Below, one piece after another: positions 17,870 to 27,320 of a stretch of DNA of 59,356 nt (position 1 is the stretch's first letter; each line of letters begins with the position of its first letter). The DNA lies in contig CANTDX010000016.1 of the NCBI GenBank assembly GCA_947652615.1, forward strand, positions 1-59,356, given 5' to 3'. The position numbers were made by a program, and so were the translations under genes. The stretch is from an uncultured Dorea sp. (GTDB lineage Bacteria; Bacillota; Clostridia; Lachnospirales; Lachnospiraceae). The notes under the pieces are model-generated. The model worked only from the letters and a program-made list of their open reading frames with translations, had not been told where the DNA came from and did no database searches.

Positions 17870-17915
17870 AAAAACCTCCTTATGATAGTAAATATGTTAA
17901 GATATATGTAAATCA

Positions 17916-18164
17916 TCAGCGAATCTGTCCTAAGACATATCCGCAGTGACAGCAGGGGAGTTCGGCAGCACGCAATAGCCGCCTGAAAATACGAATTCTG
18001 TATAAAATATTAAAAATAGTTATATGGGATACTAATATGAACGAATCTGTAAGAATAAAAGAAGGATCAAAAGCAAAAGAAGAAATAAACCGGATGATCT
18101 GACTGATCAGCCAGGGAATCAAAAAACACAATAAAAATAACATAACGTAAGATAAGATCAACAT
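17916..18164 (-). CDS. 82-residue membrane protein, unknown function
   Basis: The start at 18164 has AGGAGG nine bases upstream; in-frame starts further up lack this. Two hydrophobic segments (residues 1-25 and 38-55) are followed by a basic stretch and a CCHCGY motif near the C-terminus, which could bind a metal. It lies 46 bp upstream of pyrB. I recognise no family. Confidence 0.55.
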   Translation of the reverse strand: MLILSYVMLFLLCFLIPWLISQIIRFISSFAFDPSFILTDSFILVSHITIFNILYRIRIFRRLLRAAELPCCHCGYVLGQIR

Positions 18165-18225
18165 CAAGTAATATCCTCCTGCTTTGAAAACCTTTTGTAT
18201 ATCATATACCAAATACAAAAGATTT

Positions 18226-18609
18226 TCAATGTCTGTCGAGGATTTTTTCAAATAATAATCCGGCGCCGAACCAAAGCGGCGCATAATCCAGGCGGATCAG
18301 TCCGTTGATATTCAGCGGAGCTTCGCTGTAATCCCAGGGGCATGCCTCGAATTTCTTAAGGAAAGAGCCGGTCAGATATTCGCCGCAGAAGATGCAGCAG
18401 GTATATACGCCTCCCCGCAATAACAGGCTTTTTCCTTTGAGAAGCCGGCATAAGGGCTTAAGGAAGCTTGCCATGCCGTAGATGGGAAACATCCAGATAG
18501 AGGTATTTCCCGTGAGTTTGGGATTCTCGTCCTTGAAGGAGTGGAGCCCGGTGAAGAGGATCTCCATACACCATCCGGTTGTTCCGCAGGTTAAGAAATT
18601 ATGCTTCAT
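18226..18609 (-). CDS. putative ABC-transporter type IV family membrane protein (PF06541-like)
   Basis: The product has 127 residues. It contains WMFPIYGMASFLKPLCRLLK, a Cys-rich GGVYTCCIFCGEYLTG segment with the EY-TG pair, and CPWDYSEAPLNINGLIRLDY, the pattern of the CmpB-type family (short integral membrane proteins common in Firmicutes). Function unknown despite the family name. It diverges from pheA. Confidence 0.75.
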   Translation of the reverse strand: MKHNFLTCGTTGWCMEILFTGLHSFKDENPKLTGNTSIWMFPIYGMASFLKPLCRLLKGKSLLLRGGVYTCCIFCGEYLTGSFLKKFEACPWDYSEAPLNINGLIRLDYAPLWFGAGLLFEKILDRH

Positions 18610-18725
18610 ATCTGTAAGTATGGCAAAGGAAGGTGGATTTTATACAGGAAATGTATTATAATACAACATAGTTTGCGGCAAAACCTGCGGACGGCATAGA
18701 AATACGGAGAAGAGGAAGAACACAG

Positions 18726-19856
18726 ATGGAGATGATAGAGGAACTAAGAGAGAGGCTCGATGAGGTCGACGACGAGATCGTAAGACTGTTCGAGCGGAGG
18801 ATGGAGCTTGGCGCGAGGATCGGTGAATGTAAGATCAGGGACGGCCTTAAGGTGGCTGACCGCCAGCGGGAGAAGGATAAGCTGCAGGATGTGGCAGGCA
18901 AGGTTTCTACAGAGTTTGGCAAGAAGGGGATCAGGGAGTTATTCGAACAGTTGATCGCGATGAACCGTAAGCAGGAGTATCAGCAGCTTGTGAAGGCGGG
19001 GGCGCTTGGAAGGCTGCCTTTTATTGAGGTTTCGGGCTTGGATGCGCAGAATGCCAGGATCGTATTTCCTGGAACGGAAGGGGCGTACAGCCAGGCGGCG
19101 ATGCAGTATTATTTCGGAGAGAGATGCAACAGCTTCTATGTGCGCACCTTCCGGGACGCCATGGAAGCCATCGAAGAGGGGGCGGCAGATTACGCGGTGC
19201 TTCCCATCGAGAATTCGACGGCAGGCGCGGTGGACGAGATGTATGATCTGTTAGTAGAGTTCGAGAACTATATCGTAGGAGAGACGGTGATCCCCATCAT
19301 GCATACACTGGCGGGGCTTAAGGGGGCAAGGCTTGAAGACATTGAACGGGTATACTCCAAGGGTGTAGCGCTGATGCAGGTATCCCGGTTCCTGGACAGT
19401 CACAGCGAGTGGCAGCAGATCAGTGTGGCGAACACAGCAATCGCTGCGAAGAAGATCGTGGAGGATCGGGATAAGAGCCAGGCGGCGGTCTGCAGCGCCT
19501 ACGCGGCGAAGGTGCACGGCCTTGAGGTGCTGGAAGCGAATATCAATGATAACCCCAATAATTCGACACGCTTTATTGTGGTGACGAACCAGAAGATCTT
19601 CCTTAAGGATGCGAAGAAGATCAGTATCTGTTTTGAGGTGCCCCATGAGAGCGGATCGCTGTACCAGCTGCTTTCACATTTTATCTACAATGATCTGAAT
19701 ATGACGAAGATAGAGTCAAGGCCGGTGGAGGGAAGAAACTGGGAATATCGTTTCTTCGTTGACTTTGAAGGGAATCTGGCGGATCCGGCGGTCAAGAATG
19801 CCATCCGGGGTTTAAGAGAAGAGAGCAGGAGCCTTCGGATACTGGGAAATTATTAA
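18726..19856 (+). CDS. pheA: bifunctional chorismate mutase/prephenate dehydratase
   Basis: The product has 376 residues in three parts: AroQ-type chorismate mutase (1-85, with LRERLDEVDDEIVRLFERR), prephenate dehydratase (about 108-285, FPGTEGAYSQAA, LPIENSTAGAV, NSTRFIVV) and a C-terminal ACT domain (about 298-376, ESRPVEGRNWEYRFFVD). It makes phenylpyruvate and is normally inhibited by phenylalanine through the ACT domain. Confidence 0.96.
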   Translation: MEMIEELRERLDEVDDEIVRLFERRMELGARIGECKIRDGLKVADRQREKDKLQDVAGKVSTEFGKKGIRELFEQLIAMNRKQEYQQLVKAGALGRLPFIEVSGLDAQNARIVFPGTEGAYSQAAMQYYFGERCNSFYVRTFRDAMEAIEEGAADYAVLPIENSTAGAVDEMYDLLVEFENYIVGETVIPIMHTLAGLKGARLEDIERVYSKGVALMQVSRFLDSHSEWQQISVANTAIAAKKIVEDRDKSQAAVCSAYAAKVHGLEVLEANINDNPNNSTRFIVVTNQKIFLKDAKKISICFEVPHESGSLYQLLSHFIYNDLNMTKIESRPVEGRNWEYRFFVDFEGNLADPAVKNAIRGLREESRSLRILGNY

Positions 19857-19887
19857 ACAGAACGGGTGATATAGGGAGAGATGACAG

Positions 19888-21180
19888 ATGAGAACGAATG
19901 AACTGATGCTGTATAAGCACATGGATGAAGGCGGACTTCTTAAGGATATGACCTTCCTTATGGAGAACTATGATAACGACTATTACAACAGGGAGGATCT
20001 GAAAGGCCTCCTGTTTGACAGTATCAATAAGCTGCTGGAGATGGCTTCAAGCCATGGGTTTGCGGGGAATCTCTGGCATAATTACCTGACCTTTCTGCTG
20101 GCAAGCCACGAGAATGCTTATAGTACCGCCTGTGAGATCGTGGGTGCAGTCGGGGGAAGTATGAACGAGGTAGCGCTGCATGATTTTGCGGTATTCAAGG
20201 AACTGTTCGATTATGATTTCTCGGGAATGGAAGAGGCGCTTGGAGCGGATTGTCTGGGGATCCTTTTCAGATACGAGGGAGACTGCGGCCACGGGAAGGT
20301 GTTCAATAAGAGGATCCGTGACCGGATCTGCAGTCTTAGCAGAAGCCTTGCCGCAGCCAAGGACGAGAGAGAATTCAAGATCATCCTGACACAGTTTTAC
20401 AAGGAATACGGTGTGGGGAAGCTGGGGCTTCATAAGGCGTTCCGGGTAGAGCATAAGGAAGACGGAGCGAAGATCATCCCGATCACGAAGATCGCGCATG
20501 TGCATCTTGACGATCTGGTGGGATATGAGATCGCGAAGACGAAGCTGATCGAGAATACAGAAGCATTTGTGGAGGGAAGACGGGCGAATAACTGTCTGCT
20601 TTTCGGGGATGCCGGAACCGGCAAGTCTTCTTCCATCAAGGCGGTCCTGAACCAGTATTATGACAGGGGGCTTCGCATGATCGAGGTGTATAAGCACCAG
20701 TTCCAGGATTTGAATGATATTATTTCACAGGTCAAGAGCCGCAACTATAAGTTTATCATCTATATGGACGATCTGTCGTTCGAGGAATTCGAGATTGAAT
20801 ACAAGTACCTGAAGGCAGTGATCGAAGGAGGGCTGGAGAGGAGGCCCGAGAATGTACTGATCTATGCCACCTCCAACCGCAGACACTTGATTCGCGAGAC
20901 GTTCCGGGATAAGGCGGACCGGGACGAGGAACTCCACACGAACGACACGGTCCAGGAGAAGCTGTCGCTGGTGGCAAGGTTCGGCGTGACCATCTACTTC
21001 GGCAGGCCGGAGAAGAAGGAGTTCCAGGAGATCGTGCGCCAACTTGCGCAAAGGAGCGGGATTGAGATGCCGGAAGAGGAGCTTCTTCTGGCTGCGAATA
21101 AGTGGGAACTGAGCCATGGCGGCCTGTCGGGGCGGACGGCCCAGCAATTTATCGATTATCTGGCAGGGACTGGCAGATGA
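19888..21180 (+). CDS. DUF815 family P-loop ATPase
   Basis: The product has 430 residues. An N-terminal helical part (1-185) precedes an AAA-like ATPase domain with Walker A LLFGDAGTGKSSS (about 232-244) and Walker B-like FIIYMDDLSFEEFE (about 290), then ATSNRRHLIRE as sensor 1. This is the typical architecture of DUF815. It may be a chaperone-like ATPase; its biological role is not established. It follows pheA by 31 bp. Confidence 0.88.
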   Translation: MRTNELMLYKHMDEGGLLKDMTFLMENYDNDYYNREDLKGLLFDSINKLLEMASSHGFAGNLWHNYLTFLLASHENAYSTACEIVGAVGGSMNEVALHDFAVFKELFDYDFSGMEEALGADCLGILFRYEGDCGHGKVFNKRIRDRICSLSRSLAAAKDEREFKIILTQFYKEYGVGKLGLHKAFRVEHKEDGAKIIPITKIAHVHLDDLVGYEIAKTKLIENTEAFVEGRRANNCLLFGDAGTGKSSSIKAVLNQYYDRGLRMIEVYKHQFQDLNDIISQVKSRNYKFIIYMDDLSFEEFEIEYKYLKAVIEGGLERRPENVLIYATSNRRHLIRETFRDKADRDEELHTNDTVQEKLSLVARFGVTIYFGRPEKKEFQEIVRQLAQRSGIEMPEEELLLAANKWELSHGGLSGRTAQQFIDYLAGTGR

Positions 21181-21264
21181 ACCAGTAATTACAGTGCCAT
21201 TCTTCCGGCTTTTCTGTGGTAAAATGATTCTGTATCATATATTCAAGGAAGAGAGGAGGATAAA

Positions 21265-21624
21265 ATGGCTCAGGAAGTCAAGAAAAATGCAGAGATCGAG
21301 AAGGTCTACGAAGTGTTTGAGGACTACATAAAGGCCAGTCCCTATATTGACTGGCTTTGGTCTGACAAGCTTGGGTATATCCTGATGGAGATCAGCCTGG
21401 AGTACAGGGAGATCATGGAGAGCAGGATCATCACGGACGCGGAGAATCTGTGTCTGATCATGTTCCATGAGATTGCAGATGATGTGCTGGAGATGACTCA
21501 GAATGATCACATCCCGCAGGAAGCAGACCCGCTTGAGAAGGCAGAGATCAAAAAGCGGCTGAAACCGTATATTGACCGGCTGCCTCAATATACTTTTCTC
21601 TGTGAGAAGCTGTTCGAGGAGTAA
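21265..21624 (+). CDS. conserved hypothetical protein, 119 residues
   Basis: Acidic, mainly helical and soluble; no family I can name. GAGGAGG sits six bases before the ATG and a terminator follows. It probably follows its own promoter, TTCTGTGGTAAAAT being near the upstream end. Lachnospiraceae genomes often have a short helical protein like this beside DUF815 genes, but I cannot confirm that here. Confidence 0.65.
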   Translation: MAQEVKKNAEIEKVYEVFEDYIKASPYIDWLWSDKLGYILMEISLEYREIMESRIITDAENLCLIMFHEIADDVLEMTQNDHIPQEADPLEKAEIKKRLKPYIDRLPQYTFLCEKLFEE

Positions 21625-21641
21625 AAGGCATCGTACAGTGG

Positions 21642-21677
21642 AAAGGCGGTCCGGGAGAATCCCGAACCGCTTTTCTT
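21642..21677. terminator. bidirectional terminator
   Basis: AAAGGCGGTCCGGGA pairs with TCCCGAACCGCTTTT (one mismatch) and T-rich sequence follows. It separates the 21265 gene from the convergent rqcH. Confidence 0.8.
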
Positions 21678-21680
21678 TGA

Positions 21681-23426
21681 CTACTGATCTGCAGCAACCT
21701 CTATCCCGGAGATATCCGAATCTATCACCAGTGAATAATTGGTGTAATATACGACAAATCCAGGCTTGGCTCCGTTTGGTTTCTTCACATGCTTCTTCTC
21801 CACATAATCAATCTCGACCTTGTCGCTCCCGCGGTTCTTGGAATAATAAGCCGCCAGCCGTCCTGCTTCCTCGAAGGTGCGGTCAGGAAGTTCGTCTCCG
21901 TTGGTTTTCACGATCACGTGGGAGCCGGGAGCACCTTTGGCATGGAACCACCAGTCATTGCCGACGGCAAGAGAGAAGGTCAGCTCGTCGTTCTGCAGAT
22001 TATTCTTCCCCACATACATATGATAACCGTCGCTGGAAATATAATGCATAGGCCTGCTGGTCAGTTTGATCTTCTTCTTGGAGTTCTTTCTTCGGATATA
22101 GCCGCTCTGTATCAGCTCTTCTTTGATCTGGATGAGATCGGCCTCATTCATGGCGATATCCAGCGCGTTGCTGATGGTTTCCAGATACCGGATATCATCG
22201 GCGGTCTCTTGGATCAGTTCAGAGAGCGCTTCAAAGGTCCGTTTCTGTTTGTTATATCTGGCGAAATATTTCTGTGAATTCTCCTGGGGGGTCAGCGTGG
22301 GATCTAAGGGTATCGTGATCTCCTGGTCCGTGTAGTAATTAAGAGCAGTCATTTCCTTCGATCCTGAAGGCAGGCCGTAACCATAGATATTGATCAGCTC
22401 GCCGTATACCCTGTATTTCTCCCGGTTATTGGTGTCCTTTAACTGCCTGGCCTGCAGGTCGTATTTCTTACGGTTACGCTCAAGGGAGGTCTGGACTACA
22501 TGGCGCAGGTCGGTGCTCTTCTGACGGATCCTGGTCTGAGTGTTCTTCGTGGCATAATAGGTCTTGAGCACCTGGGAGATGGAGGGAAATTCACGTGCCG
22601 TATAGCCTTGTTCGTAATGGGACAGCGAAAGCGCGCAGAATTCCTTCGGGGAGTTCCCTTTGTAGTATATTGTCGGATGGTATTCTCCTGTCTTGATATT
22701 CTCCATATAATAAGCAAACTGCCGGTACAGATGGGCGAGCATATCGGCCGACAGATCCTTTGCCGTCACGCCGGATTCCAGACCGGCAAGGCAGCAGATC
22801 TCTTCCGCCGCAACAGGGCTTATACCGGTGAAGCTTGTGTAGACAGCCTTGCCAAGAGGCATGGGCTTCGAAGTCAGCGCCTGAATGAAGGTATCAGGGC
22901 TTACATCCAGGGGATTCTGCTTCGCCATGGTATCCGGTATAAAATAAGCCCGCCCCGGAAGCACCTCCCGGACGGAGCTCATCTGTGCGTTGACATGCTT
23001 GATACTGTCTATGATCATATCCTTGTCATCACAGAAAATGATATTGCTGTGTTTCCCCATGATCTCGACGATCAGCTTCTTCTTACAGAGGTCTCCAAGT
23101 TCATCTAAGTGCTCGATATCCAGATGAATAATACGCTCAAGGCCTGGCTGCGACACCCCGGTGATCCGTCCGTTGCCGATGTGCTTGCGAAGAAGCATGC
23201 AGAAATTCGGCGCGGTCATAGGGCTTGGCTTGTTCTCGTCGGTCAGATATATGAGAGGGAGCGAAGCGCTGGCAGAGATATACAGCCTGCTCGCCCCCGC
23301 GGGTGTCTTGATGGTAAGTAAAAGCTCGTCCGCCTCCGGCTGCGCGATCTTCGTGATCCGTCCGCCGGTAAGGACATTCTTAAGTTCTTGCGTAACAGCC
23401 GCAACTGTAATGCCGTCAAATGCCAT
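21681..23426 (-). CDS. rqcH: Rqc2 homologue RqcH (NFACT family)
   Basis: The product has 581 residues with the full NFACT layout: NFACT-N (1-~190, opening with FDGITVAAVTQELK), a coiled-coil region (~260-440) and NFACT-R at the C-terminus with DWWFHAKGAPGSHVIVK. RqcH binds obstructed 50S-peptidyl-tRNA complexes and directs C-terminal alanine tailing. It was often annotated as fibronectin-binding protein FbpA. Confidence 0.94.
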   Translation of the reverse strand: MAFDGITVAAVTQELKNVLTGGRITKIAQPEADELLLTIKTPAGASRLYISASASLPLIYLTDENKPSPMTAPNFCMLLRKHIGNGRITGVSQPGLERIIHLDIEHLDELGDLCKKKLIVEIMGKHSNIIFCDDKDMIIDSIKHVNAQMSSVREVLPGRAYFIPDTMAKQNPLDVSPDTFIQALTSKPMPLGKAVYTSFTGISPVAAEEICCLAGLESGVTAKDLSADMLAHLYRQFAYYMENIKTGEYHPTIYYKGNSPKEFCALSLSHYEQGYTAREFPSISQVLKTYYATKNTQTRIRQKSTDLRHVVQTSLERNRKKYDLQARQLKDTNNREKYRVYGELINIYGYGLPSGSKEMTALNYYTDQEITIPLDPTLTPQENSQKYFARYNKQKRTFEALSELIQETADDIRYLETISNALDIAMNEADLIQIKEELIQSGYIRRKNSKKKIKLTSRPMHYISSDGYHMYVGKNNLQNDELTFSLAVGNDWWFHAKGAPGSHVIVKTNGDELPDRTFEEAGRLAAYYSKNRGSDKVEIDYVEKKHVKKPNGAKPGFVVYYTNYSLVIDSDISGIEVAADQ

Positions 23427-23566
23427 AATAACATTCCTTTCTACTACAATGTTAATTCAATGTTAAATACAAGTTATAGTTCAGTATAACATGGTTGACG
23501 CAATTTGCCAAATGTCTTATAATAAATGAGATTACAAGAATGATTATTAGGGAAGAGGTTCATATC

Positions 23567-24448
23567 ATGATAAAGAGTATGACAGGCTTTGGACGCTGTG
23601 AAGTTTCAGAAGGGGAACGGAAGTTTACTGTGGAGATGAAGGGCGTGAACCATCGTTATCTGGACGTGAATATCCGTATGCCTAAGAAGCTGAATTTTTT
23701 TGAGACGGCGATCCGCAATTTGCTGAAGCAGAGTATCCAGAGAGGAAAGGTGGATATTTTTATCACCTATGAGGATCTGTCGGAGAACCAGATGTCGCTG
23801 AAGTACAATGAGAAGCTGGCGGGTGAATATCTGGATTATTTCAGTCAGATGGAAGAGAGCTTCTCGCTGGACAATGATATCCGGGTGTCCACGCTGCTGC
23901 GCTGTCCGGAGGTGCTTACAATGGAAGAGCAGGCGGTGGATGATGAGGAGCTGTGGAACGGTCTTAAGAAAGCTCTTGAAGGAGCAACTTCGCAGTTCGT
24001 TGAATCAAGGACGCTTGAGGGGGAACACTTAAGGAATGATATCATTAAGAAGCTTGACGGGATGCTTGATCTGGTAGGCTACATAGAAGAGCGTGCGCCG
24101 AAGATCATCGCACAGTACCGTGAGAAGCTTGAGAATAAGGTTCGTGAGCTGCTTTCGGATACGCAGATCGAGGAGGGGCGGATCGCAGCAGAGGTCGTGA
24201 TATTTGCCGATAAGATCTGTACGGACGAGGAGGTCGTGAGGCTTAGGAGCCATGTTGTACACATGAAGGAGACGCTTAAGTCAGAAGAAAACGGGATCGG
24301 AAGGAAGCTTGACTTTATCGCCCAGGAGATGAACCGCGAGGCCAATACGATCCTGTCTAAGGCCAATGATCTGGAGGTTTCCAATGTGGGGATCGATCTG
24401 AAGACAGAGATAGAGAAGGTCAGAGAGCAGATTCAAAATATAGAGTAG
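23567..24448 (+). CDS. YicC/YloC family endoribonuclease
   Basis: The product has 293 residues from ATG 23567 (GGAAGAGG upstream), starting with the universal IKSMTGFGR motif. The C-terminal DUF1732 part ends FLAQEMNREANTI-like (here FIAQEMNREANTILSKA). It opens a cluster with gmk and rpoZ, an arrangement common in Firmicutes and proteobacteria. Family members cleave RNA. Confidence 0.94.
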   Translation: MIKSMTGFGRCEVSEGERKFTVEMKGVNHRYLDVNIRMPKKLNFFETAIRNLLKQSIQRGKVDIFITYEDLSENQMSLKYNEKLAGEYLDYFSQMEESFSLDNDIRVSTLLRCPEVLTMEEQAVDDEELWNGLKKALEGATSQFVESRTLEGEHLRNDIIKKLDGMLDLVGYIEERAPKIIAQYREKLENKVRELLSDTQIEEGRIAAEVVIFADKICTDEEVVRLRSHVVHMKETLKSEENGIGRKLDFIAQEMNREANTILSKANDLEVSNVGIDLKTEIEKVREQIQNIE

Positions 24449-24461
24449 AGAGGGTATGTTC

Positions 24462-25082
24462 ATGAGCGAGAGAGGAATATTGATCGTGGTATCAGGATTC
24501 TCAGGCGCAGGCAAGGGGACGATCATGAAGGAGATCATGCGCCGGTATGATAATTATGCGCTGTCAATCTCAGCGACGACCAGGAAGCCCAGGCCGGGAG
24601 AGGAAGAGGGCAGGGAATATTTCTTCAAAACCGTAGAAGAATTTGAAAAAATGATTGCGAAAGACGAATTGATAGAGTATGCTAGATACGTGGACAATTA
24701 CTATGGAACGCCGCGGGCATATGTGGAGGAACAGCTTGAAGCCGGGAAGGATGTGATCCTGGAGATAGAGATCCAGGGTGCGCTTAAGGTGAAGGAGAAT
24801 TTTCCGCAGACTTTGCTTTTGTTCGTGACGCCTCCAACGGCCGGAGAATTAAGAGAGCGTCTTAAGGGACGCGGGACGGAGACGGAGGATGTGATTGATT
24901 TCCGCATGAACCGCGCGAAGGAAGAAGCGCTTGGGATGGACCGGTATGATTATCTGCTGATCAACGATATGGTCGATGAGTGTGTGGAGGAGATGCACCA
25001 GATCATCCGGGGAGAACACAGAAGAAGTTATCGCAACATGGCATTTATAGAACGCATGAAAGAAGAGCTGAAAGGAGAATAG
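24462..25082 (+). CDS. gmk: guanylate kinase
   Basis: The product has 206 residues from ATG 24462; the ATG at 24456 sits too close to the GAGAGGG site. The P-loop is SGFSGAGKGTI and the GMP-binding SATTRKPRPGEEEGREYFF is conserved. It phosphorylates GMP to GDP. Confidence 0.96.
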   Translation: MSERGILIVVSGFSGAGKGTIMKEIMRRYDNYALSISATTRKPRPGEEEGREYFFKTVEEFEKMIAKDELIEYARYVDNYYGTPRAYVEEQLEAGKDVILEIEIQGALKVKENFPQTLLLFVTPPTAGELRERLKGRGTETEDVIDFRMNRAKEEALGMDRYDYLLINDMVDECVEEMHQIIRGEHRRSYRNMAFIERMKEELKGE

Positions 25083-25085
25083 CGT

Positions 25086-25358
25086 ATGCTGCACCCATCT
25101 TACACAGATTTAATGAAGGTAGTGAATAAGGATGTAGAGGAAGGTGAGACGAAGGTTGTTAACAGCCGGTATTCCATCGTTATGGCGACCGCGAAGAGAG
25201 CCAGGGAGATCATCGACGGCAACATGCCCTTAGTGGCGGTCAAGAACGGAGAGAAGCCGTTGTCTGTTGCAATCGCCGAGCTGAATCAGGCCAAGATTAA
25301 AGTGGTCGGAGAAGAGGAAGATAAGCAGAGTGTGACTGAGGAGGCCGTGCTTTCATAG
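25086..25358 (+). CDS. rpoZ: DNA-directed RNA polymerase omega subunit
   Basis: The product has 90 residues. SRYSIVMATAKRAREI is the conserved omega helix that packs on the beta-prime C-terminus. It is 3 bp downstream of gmk with a GAAAGGAG site. Confidence 0.95.
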   Translation: MLHPSYTDLMKVVNKDVEEGETKVVNSRYSIVMATAKRAREIIDGNMPLVAVKNGEKPLSVAIAELNQAKIKVVGEEEDKQSVTEEAVLS

Positions 25359-25391
25359 ATTAAGCCTGCAGGGGATTCTGCAGTGCAAAAG

Positions 25392-25422
25392 GGGCAGATG
25401 CCGTGAGGTATCTGCCTTTCTT
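25392..25422 (+). terminator. terminator or attenuator after rpoZ
   Basis: GGCAGATGCC and GGTATCTGCC form a stem with a short GTGA loop and G-T pairs, followed by TTTCTTC. It lies between rpoZ and rimO. Confidence 0.65.
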
Positions 25423-25452
25423 CAAAGAAGCTATTTACAGAAGGGAGAAGAG

Positions 25453-26778
25453 ATGAATCTATTATTTATTTCTCTGGGATGTGATAAGAATCTGGTGGAC
25501 TCGGAGGTCATGCTGGGGATTCTCGAGGCGGGCGGCTATCAGATCGTGGATGATGAGATGCAGGCGGATGTCATCGTAATCAACACCTGCTGTTTCATCC
25601 ATGATGCCAAGGAAGAGAGTATACAGACCATCCTTGAGATGGCAGAGTATAAGAAGACGGGCAGGCTTAAGGCGTTGATCGTCGCGGGATGTCTTGCCCA
25701 GAGATATCAGCAGGAGATACGCACGGAGATTCCGGAGGTGGATGCTGTTCTGGGGACTGCTTCCTATGACCAGATCGTGCAGTCGATAGAAGAAGCGCTT
25801 GCCGGACAGGGGGGCGTAAGGCTCGCAGAGCTTGACACATTGCCGGCGGTGCAGGAGAGACGGCTTGTGACCACAGGCGGGCACTACGCTTATCTTAAGA
25901 TCGCGGAGGGGTGTGATAAGCACTGTACTTACTGTATCATCCCGAAGCTTAGGGGGAATTACAGGAGCGTGCCGATGGAGCGGCTTTTGAAGGAAGCGGG
26001 TGAACTTGCGGATCAGGGCGTGAAGGAACTGATTCTGGTAGCCCAGGAGACGACACTGTATGGGAAGGATCTCTACGGCGAGAAGTCTTTGCACAGGCTT
26101 CTTAAGGAACTGTGCAGGATCGGCGGGCTTCGCTGGATCCGGATTCTCTATTGTTATCCGGAGGAGATATATGAAGGGCTGATCCAGGTGATGAAGGAAG
26201 AGAAGAAGATCTGTCATTATATAGATCTCCCGGTCCAGCATGCCAATGACGAGATATTGAGGCGGATGGGCAGGCGGACGTCGAGGAAGCAGTTAGGGGA
26301 GATCGTCGGGAAGCTCCGGAAAGAGATCCCTGATATTGCGATCCGTACGACGCTGATCACCGGATTTCCGGGAGAGACGAAGGAACAGCATGAGGAGCTT
26401 ATGGAGTTCGTAGATGAGATAGAGTTTGACCGTCTGGGAGTATTTACCTATTCGCCGGAGGAGGATACGCCGGCGGCCGATCTGCCGGATCAGATTCCGG
26501 AGGAGGTCAAGGAAGAGCGTCAGGCAGAGTTGATGGAGCTTCAGCAGGAGGTCGTATTTGCACAGGCGGAGGAGATGATCGGAAGAGAGGTCCTGGTGAT
26601 GATCGAAGGCAAGGTAGCCGATGAGGACGCTTACGTGGGAAGGACATACAGGGACGCGCCCAATGTGGACGGACTGATATTTATTAATACGCAGGAAGAG
26701 ATGATGTCCGGGGATTTTGCGAGAGTGAGGGTCACCGGGGCTTTAGAATATGATTTGATAGGAGAGTTGATATCATGA
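25453..26778 (+). CDS. rimO: ribosomal protein S12 methylthiotransferase RimO
   Basis: The product has 441 residues. The MTTase N-terminal domain has SLGCDKNLVDSEVMLG with NTCCFI and AGCLAQRY cysteines for the auxiliary cluster. The radical SAM motif is EGCDKHCTYCIIP, and a TRAM domain ends the protein. It methylthiolates Asp of S12. Confidence 0.96.
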   Translation: MNLLFISLGCDKNLVDSEVMLGILEAGGYQIVDDEMQADVIVINTCCFIHDAKEESIQTILEMAEYKKTGRLKALIVAGCLAQRYQQEIRTEIPEVDAVLGTASYDQIVQSIEEALAGQGGVRLAELDTLPAVQERRLVTTGGHYAYLKIAEGCDKHCTYCIIPKLRGNYRSVPMERLLKEAGELADQGVKELILVAQETTLYGKDLYGEKSLHRLLKELCRIGGLRWIRILYCYPEEIYEGLIQVMKEEKKICHYIDLPVQHANDEILRRMGRRTSRKQLGEIVGKLRKEIPDIAIRTTLITGFPGETKEQHEELMEFVDEIEFDRLGVFTYSPEEDTPAADLPDQIPEEVKEERQAELMELQQEVVFAQAEEMIGREVLVMIEGKVADEDAYVGRTYRDAPNVDGLIFINTQEEMMSGDFARVRVTGALEYDLIGELIS

Positions 26779-27317
26779 ATTTACCAAACAAGTTAACTGT
26801 ACTGAGAGTGATTATGGTTCCGTTTTTTGTATTTTTTATGCTGACGGATGTGGGAGGGAGTGCGAACAAATGGATCGCGCTTGTGCTGTTCTGTGTGGCA
26901 AGCCTTACGGACATGCTGGACGGTAAGATCGCACGCGCCAGGAATCTGGTGACGAATTTCGGGAAATTCATGGATCCGCTGGCTGATAAGCTCCTGGTCT
27001 GCTCGGCCATGATCTGCCTGATCCCGTCAGGAAAGCTTGAGGCGTGGTTTGTCATCGTGATCATCGCGAGGGAATTCATCATCAGCGGTTTCCGTCTGGT
27101 TGCGTCTGATAACGGGATCGTGATCGCGGCAAGCTACTGGGGCAAATTCAAGACCGTATCACAGATGGCGATGATCATTGTACTGATCGCGGATTTCGGA
27201 GGAGTATTTGATATGATTGGAATGGCGCTGATCTGGGTATCCTTAATACTGACGGTTGTTTCTTTGATCGATTATGTCGCAAAGAACGTACAGGTATTGA
27301 CACAAGGGGGTATGTAG
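26775..27317 (+). CDS. pgsA: CDP-diacylglycerol-glycerol-3-phosphate 3-phosphatidyltransferase
   Basis: The product has 180 residues with about five membrane helices. The CDP-alcohol phosphotransferase motif DMLDGKIARARNLVTNFGKF continues to MDPLADK, with all conserved Asp residues. It makes phosphatidylglycerol phosphate. Its start overlaps the rimO stop by 4 bp. Confidence 0.95.
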   Translation: MNLPNKLTVLRVIMVPFFVFFMLTDVGGSANKWIALVLFCVASLTDMLDGKIARARNLVTNFGKFMDPLADKLLVCSAMICLIPSGKLEAWFVIVIIAREFIISGFRLVASDNGIVIAASYWGKFKTVSQMAMIIVLIADFGGVFDMIGMALIWVSLILTVVSLIDYVAKNVQVLTQGGM

Positions 27318-27320
27318 AAG

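Noticed and set aside
21681..22277. Long plus-strand frames opposite rqcH
   Set aside because: They mirror a well-supported gene; no ribosome binding sites or known motifs.
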